Shown: in pieces, positions 1 through 8,020 of the stretch
Position numbering within the stretch: the stretch's first letter is position 1
Layout of the letters: each line of letters begins with the position of its first letter
Source of the DNA: Bacteroidota bacterium
Lineage (GTDB): Bacteria > Bacteroidota > Bacteroidia > NS11-12g > UBA9320
Assembly (NCBI GenBank): GCA_016124755.1
Contig: WGNA01000009.1
Coordinates: 17,697-81,696, forward strand
Direction of reading: 5' to 3'
DNA length: 64,000 bases
The notes under the pieces: generated by a model
Told to the model about the DNA's origin: nothing
The model's input: only the letters and a program-made list of their open reading frames with translations
The model's database searches: none
Position numbers and translations under genes: made by a program

Positions 1-1025
1 TTTACAGCGATTCTTCCCTTCTCTTTTAGCCCCAGATTAATGGCCGGATTTAAGGTGATAATTTTAAGTGCTTCTTCTATCGGCAAAATGTTGTTTCGCA
101 CTAATTGCCGCATTTCCACCAGATTTTCACTCACGGGAGCGCGGTAAAATCCAATCGGTTTTCCGTCTTTATCTTTTCGCTCCAGACCGGCATTCCCGTC
201 GCTGCTGAAGGTTATCTTATCGATGCTTACACCTTGTTCTAAAGCGTGTTTAACCGCCAGATGCGGATCGGTATATTTCGATGCGCCTGTAGTGATGTCG
301 ATTATGCCGCCCAATTTCGCAAACCGGATTGCCGCTTCGAAAAGATCTTTCGTTCGCGCAACGTGAGTGGGAGAGATGTGTTCAATCGGGAACTGATAAT
401 CTTCCACCAATTCGAATAACACATCCATTTTAGATTTGAGATTCCCGAGGTGCAAATGCAGAATGCCTTTTTTGTTTCCGATCATTCCACCGACACGAAC
501 CTGTCTCAGCAAACGTGCTAATTCCAATGCCTGTGGATATGATGAACGGATGTCGGTGATCGCGATTTTGCAACCCAAAACCTTGTCGATAAAGATCATG
601 TCTTCCTGCACATCCTTCATTAGGTGAACCGGATCGAGACCGTAATAACCGGTATGCATATATGCCGACATACCTTCCTGTTCAAAGGATTTCACTTTAG
701 CGTACAAAGACTTTATGCTTCGCGTTGAGCCGTCGGTTCCGAGTAATCCAACAACCGTTGTGGTTCCGTGAATGAGCAGTTCTTCGATCCGCATTTCGGG
801 TGTCATGGAAGCAAATCCACCTTTCCCGCCGGCACCTGTGATGTGCACGTGCTGGTCGATAAAACCCGGCGTTGCGATTTTTCCATTCGCATCAAATACC
901 TGAGTATCCGGGATATTCGGATCAATCTGATCTTCAATTGCCAGTATTTTTCCGGCACCGATCAGGATGTCTTTTTTGCCTAAAGGAGCCGGACTGTATA
1001 TATCAGCGTTTTTAATTATTACCAT
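1..1025 (-). CDS. iadA: isoaspartyl dipeptidase (beta-aspartyl peptidase), 3' end beyond window
   Basis: Metal-dependent amidohydrolase that hydrolyses beta-aspartyl (isoaspartyl) dipeptides, probably in the cytoplasm. I translated the strand by hand. The N-terminal strand ends in the metal-binding GFIDQHVH motif, followed by the family block TTVVGLLGTD, then RVGGMIG, SPTHVAR, IDITTGAS and TFSSDGN. All of these align with E. coli IadA in the same order. The start is the ATG at 1025-1023. It overlaps the stop of the upstream transporter gene by 7 nt (ATGGTAA), which suggests translational coupling. About 340 residues are visible; the last 40-50 lie left of position 1. It is the last visible gene of a four-gene minus-strand operon with a DcuC-type transporter, so imported dipeptides or released aspartate are likely linked. 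Identity is confident; the operon's substrate is inferred. Confidence 0.9.
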   Translation of the reverse strand, partial: MVIIKNADIYSPAPLGKKDILIGAGKILAIEDQIDPNIPDTQVFDANGKIATPGFIDQHVHITGAGGKGGFASMTPEMRIEELLIHGTTTVVGLLGTDGSTRSIKSLYAKVKSFEQEGMSAYMHTGYYGLDPVHLMKDVQEDMIFIDKVLGCKIAITDIRSSYPQALELARLLRQVRVGGMIGNKKGILHLHLGNLKSKMDVLFELVEDYQFPIEHISPTHVARTKDLFEAAIRFAKLGGIIDITTGASKYTDPHLAVKHALEQGVSIDKITFSSDGNAGLERKDKDGKPIGFYRAPVSENLVEMRQLVRNNILPIEEALKIITLNPAINLGLKEKGRIAV

Positions 1026-2902
1026 TGAATGAAATGAATAAGGAGCATGAAGATTAATGCAATTCCGAGCGGTATTACATTGCGTTTTACGATTTGAAGA
1101 CTGGAAACTCCGGCGATTTCGGCTACGGAGATCAGCACACCGGCAACCGGACTAACGGTTCTTCCCATGGAAGCCGCCATGTTCATCGGGAGGATGAATT
1201 TTACCGCATCAACACCAAAGGCTTTTGCGATTTTCGGGACTAATGGTCCGAAGGCGAAGAAGGCGGCATTCCCGCTTCCCATCAGCATGGATGCGAAGAA
1301 GATAATGCACGTCATTACAATGGCAATTCCCATGGCACCGAGCCCGAGACTCTGCGACAAATTCACCAGACCGTCGATGAAACCCAGCGCAATTAAACCC
1401 TTGGCAAAAATGTCGGCGGCAATAATGAGTGTAACCACCGACTTAAAAATGTTGCCCATTCCATTCCAGAATGAAGTGAGCGTAGAAAGTACCTTTTTAA
1501 CATTTCTCGTCCGGATCAATTCGAAACCAATTCCGAAGAACAGGCTGATGAACATTGCCGTTGTGGTATCGAGCTTAACCCGAAACGGCAAAAAATCGAA
1601 GATCTCGGAAAAAACAACCAGAAGAATTAAGGGCAATACCGGAATGATCGCATATAGTTTCGGAGGATTAATTCCATTTTGTTCATCCTCACCTGTTACT
1701 GTTTCTGTTACCGTTTCCGTTACCGTTACCGTTTCTGTTTCCAATTGCGTTGCTTCGCTACGCTCAGCATGACGGGTTTCCTTTTGGGGTGATAGGGGAT
1801 TCTTCGTTTCACTCAGAATCGTATCCCCGCTCTTTCGCTCTTTTGCTCTTTCGTTCTTTGAACCTGTTACCGTCTCCGATTCTGTTCCCGTTACTGTTAC
1901 TGTTTCCGTTCCCAATTCCGTTGCTTCGCTACGCTCAGCATGACGGGTTTCCTTTGTGGGTAATATGGGATTCTTCGTTTCACTCAGAATCGTATCCCCG
2001 CTCTTTCGCTCTTTTTCTCTTTCGCTCTTTGAACCTGTTCCCGTCTCCGACTCTGTTTCTGTTCCAGTTACTGTTACCGTTTCCGTTCCCGTTTCCAATT
2101 GGGTTGCTTCGCTACGCTCAGCATGACGGGTTTCCTTTTGGGGTGATAGGGGATTCTTCGTTTCACTCAGAATCGTATCCCCGCTCTCTCGCTCTTTTGC
2201 TCTCTCGCTCTTTAAAACTGTTCCCGTCTCCGTCCTCCGGTCAAAATACCGGTTCACGAAATAATAACTGACAATCAAAACAATGCTGAGCGGCCAGGCA
2301 ATCGGAATCTGAAAATTCAGGAAATAAACCACGGCATCCAATCCGGCCAGATGAGTTGCCGCAGCGGTCATGGCAGATGCAGGTCCCAGGCCGAATGCGG
2401 TACAGGCTGTAATTACCGATACTGCTGTTATCCGGCTCACTCCGAGTCCGGTAAGAATCGGAAAAACAGAAGCCATGAGCAACAGTCCCATTCCTGCCGC
2501 AGAGGGTATACAGATGAACAAAACCTGCCCGATGGGAATCACCGCAACAGCAGCGATATGTGGATGTTTTTTTAAAACACTTAATGGTTTTAGCGCCAGA
2601 TCCACCAATGCTTTTGAAGCTCCGATTTTATCGATGTAGGAGACGAATCCTCCAATCACCATAATCATCAAACCCACATTGGCATTGGTTCCCGAGAAGG
2701 ATTCACGAATGAGAACGAAGAGATCAAATCCTTTTAAACCGGAGGGATCGAGAAGTTGCGGCATCGGCATCTTCATCAACATCGCAATGCCGAGCATGAG
2801 CAATCCTGCAATGAGCAGCAATGCGTGCGGGTTGTAATCCTTCAGGAGTAAATACCCCAGAATGATCACGAAGATCAGTGCGATGACGGGACCGAATATC
2901 AT
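1019..2902 (-). CDS. DcuC-family C4-dicarboxylate transporter with a repeat-derived insertion in its central loop
   Basis: Inner-membrane transporter of the DcuC (anaerobic C4-dicarboxylate carrier) family. The N-terminal half (residues 1-220) carries GLMIMVIGGFVSYIDKIGAS and IPSAAGMGLLLMASVFPILT. The C-terminal half (about 405-627) carries MGSGNAAFFAFGPLVPKIA and MGRTVSPVAGVLISVAEIAG. Both halves align with E. coli DcuC. Between them the usual loop of about 25 residues is replaced by about 180 charged, repetitive residues. Three near-identical units contain SGDTILSETKNP and RHAERSEAT and are separated by TETVTVT runs. Unit spacing is 171 and 183 bp, so the frame is kept. Without the insert the protein would be about 440 aa, the normal family size. 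The start ATG is at 2902, 3 nt after the preceding lipoprotein gene. The substrate may be aspartate or another dicarboxylate, given the downstream isoaspartyl dipeptidase. Confidence 0.85.
   Translation of the reverse strand: MIFGPVIALIFVIILGYLLLKDYNPHALLLIAGLLMLGIAMLMKMPMPQLLDPSGLKGFDLFVLIRESFSGTNANVGLMIMVIGGFVSYIDKIGASKALVDLALKPLSVLKKHPHIAAVAVIPIGQVLFICIPSAAGMGLLLMASVFPILTGLGVSRITAVSVITACTAFGLGPASAMTAAATHLAGLDAVVYFLNFQIPIAWPLSIVLIVSYYFVNRYFDRRTETGTVLKSERAKERESGDTILSETKNPLSPQKETRHAERSEATQLETGTETVTVTGTETESETGTGSKSEREKERKSGDTILSETKNPILPTKETRHAERSEATELGTETVTVTGTESETVTGSKNERAKERKSGDTILSETKNPLSPQKETRHAERSEATQLETETVTVTETVTETVTGEDEQNGINPPKLYAIIPVLPLILLVVFSEIFDFLPFRVKLDTTTAMFISLFFGIGFELIRTRNVKKVLSTLTSFWNGMGNIFKSVVTLIIAADIFAKGLIALGFIDGLVNLSQSLGLGAMGIAIVMTCIIFFASMLMGSGNAAFFAFGPLVPKIAKAFGVDAVKFILPMNMAASMGRTVSPVAGVLISVAEIAGVSSLQIVKRNVIPLGIALIFMLLIHFIQW
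1690..2238 (-). repeat. three-copy in-frame repeat (translates to RHAERSEA) inside the dcuC-like gene
   Basis: Three direct copies begin with GTTGCTTCGCTACGCTCAGC (plus strand) at 1749, 1920 and 2103, giving periods of 171 and 183 bp. Each continues through a GGGGATTCT...AGAATC...CCCC imperfect palindrome and a (CTCTTTCG)-like run. Copies are joined by hexamer tracts alternating GTTAC(C/T) and GTTTC(C/T). The core is an imperfect inverted repeat of the kind often seen scattered through bacterial genomes, recognisable as HAERSE on one strand and LRYAQHD on the other. The unit is free of stop codons in the transporter frame, and a long plus-strand frame (1750-2271) is open as well. That plus-strand frame is regarded as a by-product, not a gene. 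Confidence 0.85.
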
Positions 2903-2905
2903 GTA

Positions 2906-3844
2906 TTAAAATGCAGTTCCGTCGACCTTGGTTCCCGGAGAAAACAGTTTTGTTGAGTGAGCGCTGTGTTGTTCGAAATCACCGGTAATGTCGGGATAAC
3001 GGGTGTACGATTCGTTCGGATTGTTCGAAAGCGGTTCGATGTTGAATCGCAAAAGTGTGTCACCCGCGGCACTTACAAAGAGCAATTCGTCCCCTGCGTT
3101 GTTGAGGTTCAGATCACCGGAAGTGCTGGTTTGAACAGTTGCTCCACCAAAGGTTCCGGTTGGGGTGCCGCCACCAAAAACCACGAATGCTTTTCCGGGT
3201 TGAATGATGGTTCCGTTGGGAACGAGGTGGTTTGGCGTTCCGGTTAATGAATTCTCAGTGTCAAAGATTTTATAACCGCTGAGGTCGATTGCCTGTGAAG
3301 ACAAATTTACAAATTCCACAAATTCATCCTCGGCCTGAGAATAACTGCCGTCTCCGTTAGCGTCGCCGTCGAGTCCGTTATTCGAAGGATCGTATAAAAC
3401 CTCATTAATAACCATGTTAAACTGTGCGGGCACATCGTCGTCTTCAATCACAATTTCCACTTTCTGAACTCCGTCTTCCTCTGCTCCGGTAACCGATTGC
3501 ATGTCGACCTGAATCGTTTCGTTTCCTTCTTTAATCGTATCCTGTACTGCAGTTAAAGTGATTTTAGAACTAATCTGCCCTTTGGGAATTGTGATTTGTG
3601 CATCGGCGTTAAAATCCTTTCCCGATTCCGCGTCACCGGAAAAGGCGAGCATCACTACCACATCTTCTTCCATCACAGAGCCGAGGGTTGCAGTGAGTAC
3701 CGAGCTTCCTCCGTCTTCCGAAATGGTAACCGGATCGGCGCTAAGAGCAACCTTTCCGGCATTAATCGGTTCCACATCATCTGTTTTGCATCCGCTAAAT
3801 GCCAGTGCCGCCAACGGAATCAGAGCAAATATTTTGTGATTCAT
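2906..3844 (-). CDS. lipoprotein with Calx-beta and lamin-tail domains
   Basis: Predicted surface lipoprotein of 312 aa. The signal peptide ends in a lipobox-like LAFSGC (Cys about residue 19). Residues about 33-135 look like a Calx-beta repeat (ISEDGGSS, then IVIEDDD). Residues about 145-300 form a lamin-tail domain (LTD) beginning INEVLYDPSNN and containing DGDANGDG, FVEFVNLSSQAIDLSGY and FVVFGGGTPTG. The LTD is closely similar to that of the adjacent upstream gene, so the two are probably duplicates. There are 11 nt to the upstream gene and 3 nt to the downstream transporter, so all are likely co-transcribed. LTDs in Bacteroidota are found in secreted adhesin- or nuclease-associated proteins. 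No catalytic domain is visible here. Confidence 0.8.
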   Translation of the reverse strand: MNHKIFALIPLAALAFSGCKTDDVEPINAGKVALSADPVTISEDGGSSVLTATLGSVMEEDVVVMLAFSGDAESGKDFNADAQITIPKGQISSKITLTAVQDTIKEGNETIQVDMQSVTGAEEDGVQKVEIVIEDDDVPAQFNMVINEVLYDPSNNGLDGDANGDGSYSQAEDEFVEFVNLSSQAIDLSGYKIFDTENSLTGTPNHLVPNGTIIQPGKAFVVFGGGTPTGTFGGATVQTSTSGDLNLNNAGDELLFVSAAGDTLLRFNIEPLSNNPNESYTRYPDITGDFEQHSAHSTKLFSPGTKVDGTAF

Positions 3845-3855
3845 CGATCGGAATT

Positions 3856-5442
3856 TTATTGTTTAACCAACCGAACGTGAGCGATATCACCACCGAGTAC
3901 AACGTTGGCGTAATAAACTCCGGGCTTCAATGAACTGAGATCGATTTTTTCAAAATCAGAGGAAACATTCAATACTTCCTGACCTGAAATGTTCATAAAG
4001 ACAACACCGGATACAGGCGTTGTTGAATGAATGCGGATGAAATCATTCGCCGGGTTCGGATAGATTACCAGGTTGTGATCCACATCCACCACAGAACTTT
4101 CCTGATTGGTGATCGTGACGTCTGCCGAACCGCTGGTGCCGCTTCCGTCTTTTGCCGTGGCGGTAACTTTTACGGTTCCGTTACCCGCCGCGGTGAGCAT
4201 TCCGTTGTTGTCGATCGTGGCAATTTGTGTATCGTCAACAGACCAGGTGTACGTTGTGTCCACTGCATATTTCGGAGTCACAATGGCTTCCATCTGAAGT
4301 GTTCCGGCTTTAGTGCTGATTGAACTAACACCATCTTTTCCCTGAACCGTAATGGATGAAACATTTACATCCTTGCAAATCGGATATCGGCAGGAAGCAT
4401 AATACATGTTTTCAGAACTGTCGGTGCATTCGGGAGTGGCCGTGTACCAGCCGGTGTCGGTGAGGTAAGCCCACGAATCGGAATATTCCCAGGGCATTCC
4501 GGTTCCATCCACGTTTGCATCTCCGTAGGTGTCGATCACATTTAGTCCTAAAAACAGTTCAATTGCATCATCACCATTCTGACTAATTACTTCCGTAGTG
4601 TCGACAATAATGTGTTCGAATTCTGCGAAACATTCCACCATATAAGCTGCCATTGCTGCGGAATCACGCACTACCAAAACATCTTCGCCGGCAGCAACCG
4701 AAATGGCCGGAAGGTTAAATTCTCGTCCGTCGGTTCCGCCTCCATTGTTGGCAACGCCGATTCCGTAATTGCTGAGATCCGAAATGGCTGAGTCTGCGCG
4801 CAGGTGGATCGCTTTTCCAGTAGAGCCTGCCGCCGGAGTAGTGAAATCAATTACTCCCTGAAGATGAATTTCACGGGCGAATGGCATGCTGTCCACCGTA
4901 AGGCCGGGTGAAAACAATCGGGAAGTATTGGTTCCGTGTTGTTCGAATTCACCGGTGAAATCCGGATTACGGGTGTACGATTCATTCGGGTTATTGGAGA
5001 GCGCATCGGAGTCGAAACTCAGAACGGGTTTTCCGGTAGCGTCTTTAATGATAATTACTTCGCCGGTGTTGTTCAGACTCATTCCGTCAACTGCAGTATC
5101 CACCAAAACCAAAGCGTTTCCGAAATAGCCGGTAGGAGTGCCACCACCAAAAACAACCACCACTCCTTTGGGAGCGATCACGGTTCCTGCCGGGAAAGTA
5201 AACCGCAGCGAACCTCCGGTTGTATCATCCCAGATTTCGTAGCCGCTCATGTCTACATACGTGGTTCCGGCATTTACAAATTCAATAAAGGCGTCGGCTT
5301 CCTGGTCGTAAACTCCGTCGCCGTTGGCATCTCCGTCGAGTGCGTTGTTAGACGGATCGTACAGTACTTCGTTAATAATAATTTGTCCGAAGGCGGTTGA
5401 CCCCAGAACAAAAAGCATTGCTAATAAGTATATCTTTCTCAT
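3856..5442 (-). CDS. T9SS-secreted protein with lamin-tail and Ig-like (Big2) domains
   Basis: 528-aa secreted protein and first gene of the four-gene operon. Domains in order: signal peptide (MRKIYLLAMLFVLGSTAFGQ); an LTD at about 20-190 (INEVLYDPSNN, DGDANGDG, VVVFGGGTPTG); a second LTD-like segment at about 195-330 with ISQNGDDAIELF, typical of extracellular nuclease-associated LTD modules; a Big2-like Ig domain at about 370-450 (VDDTQIATIDNNGMLTAAGN); and a type A T9SS sorting domain at about 455-528 (LVIYPNPANDFIRI, LSSLKPGVYYANV, ending VRLVKQ). It is probably exported through T9SS and attached to the cell surface. No enzymatic domain is seen. Confidence 0.85.
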   Translation of the reverse strand: MRKIYLLAMLFVLGSTAFGQIIINEVLYDPSNNALDGDANGDGVYDQEADAFIEFVNAGTTYVDMSGYEIWDDTTGGSLRFTFPAGTVIAPKGVVVVFGGGTPTGYFGNALVLVDTAVDGMSLNNTGEVIIIKDATGKPVLSFDSDALSNNPNESYTRNPDFTGEFEQHGTNTSRLFSPGLTVDSMPFAREIHLQGVIDFTTPAAGSTGKAIHLRADSAISDLSNYGIGVANNGGGTDGREFNLPAISVAAGEDVLVVRDSAAMAAYMVECFAEFEHIIVDTTEVISQNGDDAIELFLGLNVIDTYGDANVDGTGMPWEYSDSWAYLTDTGWYTATPECTDSSENMYYASCRYPICKDVNVSSITVQGKDGVSSISTKAGTLQMEAIVTPKYAVDTTYTWSVDDTQIATIDNNGMLTAAGNGTVKVTATAKDGSGTSGSADVTITNQESSVVDVDHNLVIYPNPANDFIRIHSTTPVSGVVFMNISGQEVLNVSSDFEKIDLSSLKPGVYYANVVLGGDIAHVRLVKQ

Positions 5443-5518
5443 TGCTGTATAAATTGATAATGTCGCGAATTCACGGGCATTTTTCCTGAATTCAAGTCAA
5501 AATAAGAGGATAAAAATC

Positions 5519-5526
5519 TACATTTG
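5519..5526 (+). promoter_or_regulatory. candidate -7 promoter element TACATTTG upstream of the MocR-type gene
   Basis: The octamer matches the Bacteroidota sigma -7 consensus TAnnTTTG exactly. It overlaps the TTG that opens the longest reading frame of the regulator, so transcription would start at about 5530 and that TTG could not be the start codon. No clear TTTG -33 box is visible at 17-20 nt, which keeps confidence low. Confidence 0.35.
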
Positions 5527-7038
5527 GCAGACCAATATCACACAAATAAAGATACCAATTTGAAAGCCGGATTGAGAAAAATTGAATTGAGTTTTCGGGC
5601 GGCCGGAAAGAAAGAAGGTGAAAAAAAGTACCACTTGCTGTTTCGGGTGATCAAGGAATTAATTCTCAACGGTGAGATGCCGGATCAGTTTACATTGCCT
5701 CCGAGCCGAATGCTGGCGACGTCACTGGGAATTTCCAGAAGTACGGTAATTCGCGCGTATGAGACTTTAAAATTCGAGACATTAATTACCGGCAAAGCGG
5801 GGTCGGGTTATAAAATAAAGGCACCGGAAATCCGCACGGTAAAACCGGTTCCACCGAGTACCGATAATTTTCCCAAACTATCGAAAGCGGGCAATGCCTT
5901 TTACAGCAACATCAATCTGATCAATAGCACCGAAGACGAAAGCATCGCCTTTCGACCGGGGTTGCCGCCGCTCGATATTTTTCCGGTTACCCAATGGAAG
6001 CGGCTTTCCAACAATTACTGGCGACACATTAGTCTGAGCAGTTTGTCGTATTCGGCAACCGCAGGCATCCGGGCGTTAAAACAAAACATCGCCGATTATC
6101 TTTCCGTAAGCCGTGGAGTTCATTGCAGTGCCGAGCAGGTCTTTGTGGTTTCAGGATCACTTCAGTCATTATATATAATCGGAAAGGCATTTCTGGATCC
6201 GGGTGATGTGGCGGTTTTGGAAAATCCGACGTTCCCCAATGCACATTCTATTTTCAAAAGTATGTTGGCCGAACTCGCACCTGTTGATGTGGATTCAGAA
6301 GGAATAATGATTAATTCAGTAGATCCGCAAAAAGCGCGGAAAGCCAAGATTCTTCACGTAACTCCGAGCTGCCATTATCCCACCGGAAGATTGATGAGCC
6401 GCAACCGGAGACTGGAAGTTCTCAAGTGGGCGAGAGAAAACAAATGCCTCATTATTGAAAACGACTACGAACACGAAATTGCGAACCGCAGAAATAGCGA
6501 GCCGAGTTTATTTACGCTGGATGAAGATCAGCGCACCATCTTTCTCGGCACTTTCAATCGATTGCTGCATCCGTCGTTGCGCATCGGATATATGGTGGTG
6601 CCGCTTCATTTAAAAGATGTTTTGGATGCTTTGATGCGTCATTCGCACCGCTTTGTTTCTCCGTCGATTCAGGTGGTGTTGAATCACTTTATTGAAAAGC
6701 AATTGCTGTGGCAACACGTCAACAATCTGGTGGAGGAAGTAGATGCGCGCAGAGACGTTTTTAAAAAGGAATTTCACTCGGCTTTCGATGGCAAACTCAC
6801 TTTGCTGGAACCCGATTCTCCGAGTATGCAGTTACTGGCTAAAATTGATGGCGATATCCGCGACCGGGATCTGGTTCAAACATTAAACAAACACCGGATT
6901 ATCACACATGCGTACAGCAAATGTTTTATTGGTGAAGCTAATGAGAACGGATTGATCTTCGGATTTTCACCGGCACGCATTCCCGTTATTAAAAACCGGA
7001 TCGGACAGATGAACCGGATTTTCACCAATCTGGACTGA
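5524..7038 (+). CDS. MocR/PdxR-type GntR regulator with a degenerate aminotransferase domain
   Basis: DNA-binding regulator fusing an N-terminal GntR winged helix (about residues 40-105: LPPSRMLATSLGISRSTVIR, AYETL) to a fold-type I aminotransferase-like domain (about 140-500). In this family the effector domain normally binds PLP through a lysine in GTFSK and an aspartate in EDDYD. Here the corresponding motifs read GTFNR (Arg 346) and ENDYE (Asn 313). The spacing of 33 residues equals that between Asp279 and Lys312 of B. subtilis GabR. Internal aldimine formation therefore looks impossible, so the protein may be PLP-independent or bind another ligand. The start is uncertain: the first TTG (5524) lies inside a TACATTTG promoter-like element, and in-frame TTG codons at 5560 or 5572 are alternatives. 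It is divergent from the LTD operon, which it might regulate. Confidence 0.85.
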   Translation: MADQYHTNKDTNLKAGLRKIELSFRAAGKKEGEKKYHLLFRVIKELILNGEMPDQFTLPPSRMLATSLGISRSTVIRAYETLKFETLITGKAGSGYKIKAPEIRTVKPVPPSTDNFPKLSKAGNAFYSNINLINSTEDESIAFRPGLPPLDIFPVTQWKRLSNNYWRHISLSSLSYSATAGIRALKQNIADYLSVSRGVHCSAEQVFVVSGSLQSLYIIGKAFLDPGDVAVLENPTFPNAHSIFKSMLAELAPVDVDSEGIMINSVDPQKARKAKILHVTPSCHYPTGRLMSRNRRLEVLKWARENKCLIIENDYEHEIANRRNSEPSLFTLDEDQRTIFLGTFNRLLHPSLRIGYMVVPLHLKDVLDALMRHSHRFVSPSIQVVLNHFIEKQLLWQHVNNLVEEVDARRDVFKKEFHSAFDGKLTLLEPDSPSMQLLAKIDGDIRDRDLVQTLNKHRIITHAYSKCFIGEANENGLIFGFSPARIPVIKNRIGQMNRIFTNLD

Positions 7039-7100
7039 TTTATTAGAAATAATTGGTATGCATTTCGGCAACTGATGCGGAATAATTTCGTGAACACAAC

Positions 7101-8018
7101 ATGAGAAAAATCTTCCCCTTCCTGTTGCTTTTCGCGTTGATGACATCGTCGTGCGACAATCACGTTCTGCCCACGCCGAAGAACACCGATCTCAATCTTG
7201 ATGAGTTAAGCGGTACCGGTTCGTTTGTGTTTACCAACTACGCACCTTTGGCAGATAAACCGGTTAAAGTTTATTACCACATACCCGACGGAGCAGACAA
7301 GAACACGCCAATTCTGATCGGATTTCACGGTTCGGGAAGAGATGGAGAGAATGCCCGAAATATTTTGATATCGCACGCAAACCGAAAGGGTGTGATCGTA
7401 ATTGTTCCGGATTTTTCTAATCAGTATTATCCGGGAGGCGACGAATACAATCTCGGAAATCTTTTTACAGATGGAGATTATCCAACCGATTCTTCGCTTA
7501 ATCCCGAGGACGAATGGACATTTTCACTCATTCATCCGCTGTTTGAATATGTTGCCGACATACTCGAAAGCTCACAGTCTTCATACAGCATTCTCGGCTT
7601 TTCTGCCGGGGCACAGTTTGCTCACCGGCTTTTGATTTATAAAAACGATCTCGTTGATCGGGTTGCGATTTGTTCACCGGGTTGGTGGACGACGCTCGAT
7701 GAAGATCTCGACTTTCCGTATGGTTTAAAGATTAGTCCGTACGAAGCCAACAGACTTCCAGGCTTACTGAGTGCGAAATGGAATCTTTTGGTGGGAGCGC
7801 TCGATAACGATCCGAACGCTTCGAGTCTGCGGCGAAATGATGTGGTGGATCTTCAGGGAACCAACCGTTACGACAGGACTTTGTATTTTTACCATCAATC
7901 GGAGGCGCTAGCCGGCAAACTGGGAGCCGACTTCAACTGGACACTTACCGTGGTTCCGGGTGTTGCTCATGACCTTTCGGGATTGGCCGGAAGTGCATTC
8001 GACAAGATGTTTCCCTGA
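7101..8018 (+). CDS. lipoprotein alpha/beta hydrolase (esterase-like)
   Basis: 305-aa lipoprotein of the alpha/beta-hydrolase fold. The signal peptide ends in a lipobox (LMTSSC, Cys about residue 18). LIGFHGSGRDGENARN forms the oxyanion-hole region, LGFSAGAQFAHRL holds the nucleophile (GFSAG Ser), and the C-terminal VPGVAHDLSG provides the likely catalytic His. The layout resembles PHB-depolymerase- or feruloyl-esterase-like proteins, but the substrate cannot be told. The ATG at 7101 is preceded by TAATTTCG (7083-7090), one mismatch from the -7 promoter consensus. Only 2 nt separate it from the following SLC13 transporter, so the two are surely co-transcribed: a surface hydrolase may release an organic acid that the transporter imports (inference). 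Confidence 0.8.
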   Translation: MRKIFPFLLLFALMTSSCDNHVLPTPKNTDLNLDELSGTGSFVFTNYAPLADKPVKVYYHIPDGADKNTPILIGFHGSGRDGENARNILISHANRKGVIVIVPDFSNQYYPGGDEYNLGNLFTDGDYPTDSSLNPEDEWTFSLIHPLFEYVADILESSQSSYSILGFSAGAQFAHRLLIYKNDLVDRVAICSPGWWTTLDEDLDFPYGLKISPYEANRLPGLLSAKWNLLVGALDNDPNASSLRRNDVVDLQGTNRYDRTLYFYHQSEALAGKLGADFNWTLTVVPGVAHDLSGLAGSAFDKMFP

Positions 8019-8020
8019 GT

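Noticed and set aside
1750..2271. Long plus-strand open frame (173 codons) inside the dcuC-like gene
   Set aside because: It exists only because the repeat units are open on both strands. Its protein is low-complexity (LRYAQHD repeats), and it has no promoter or family.
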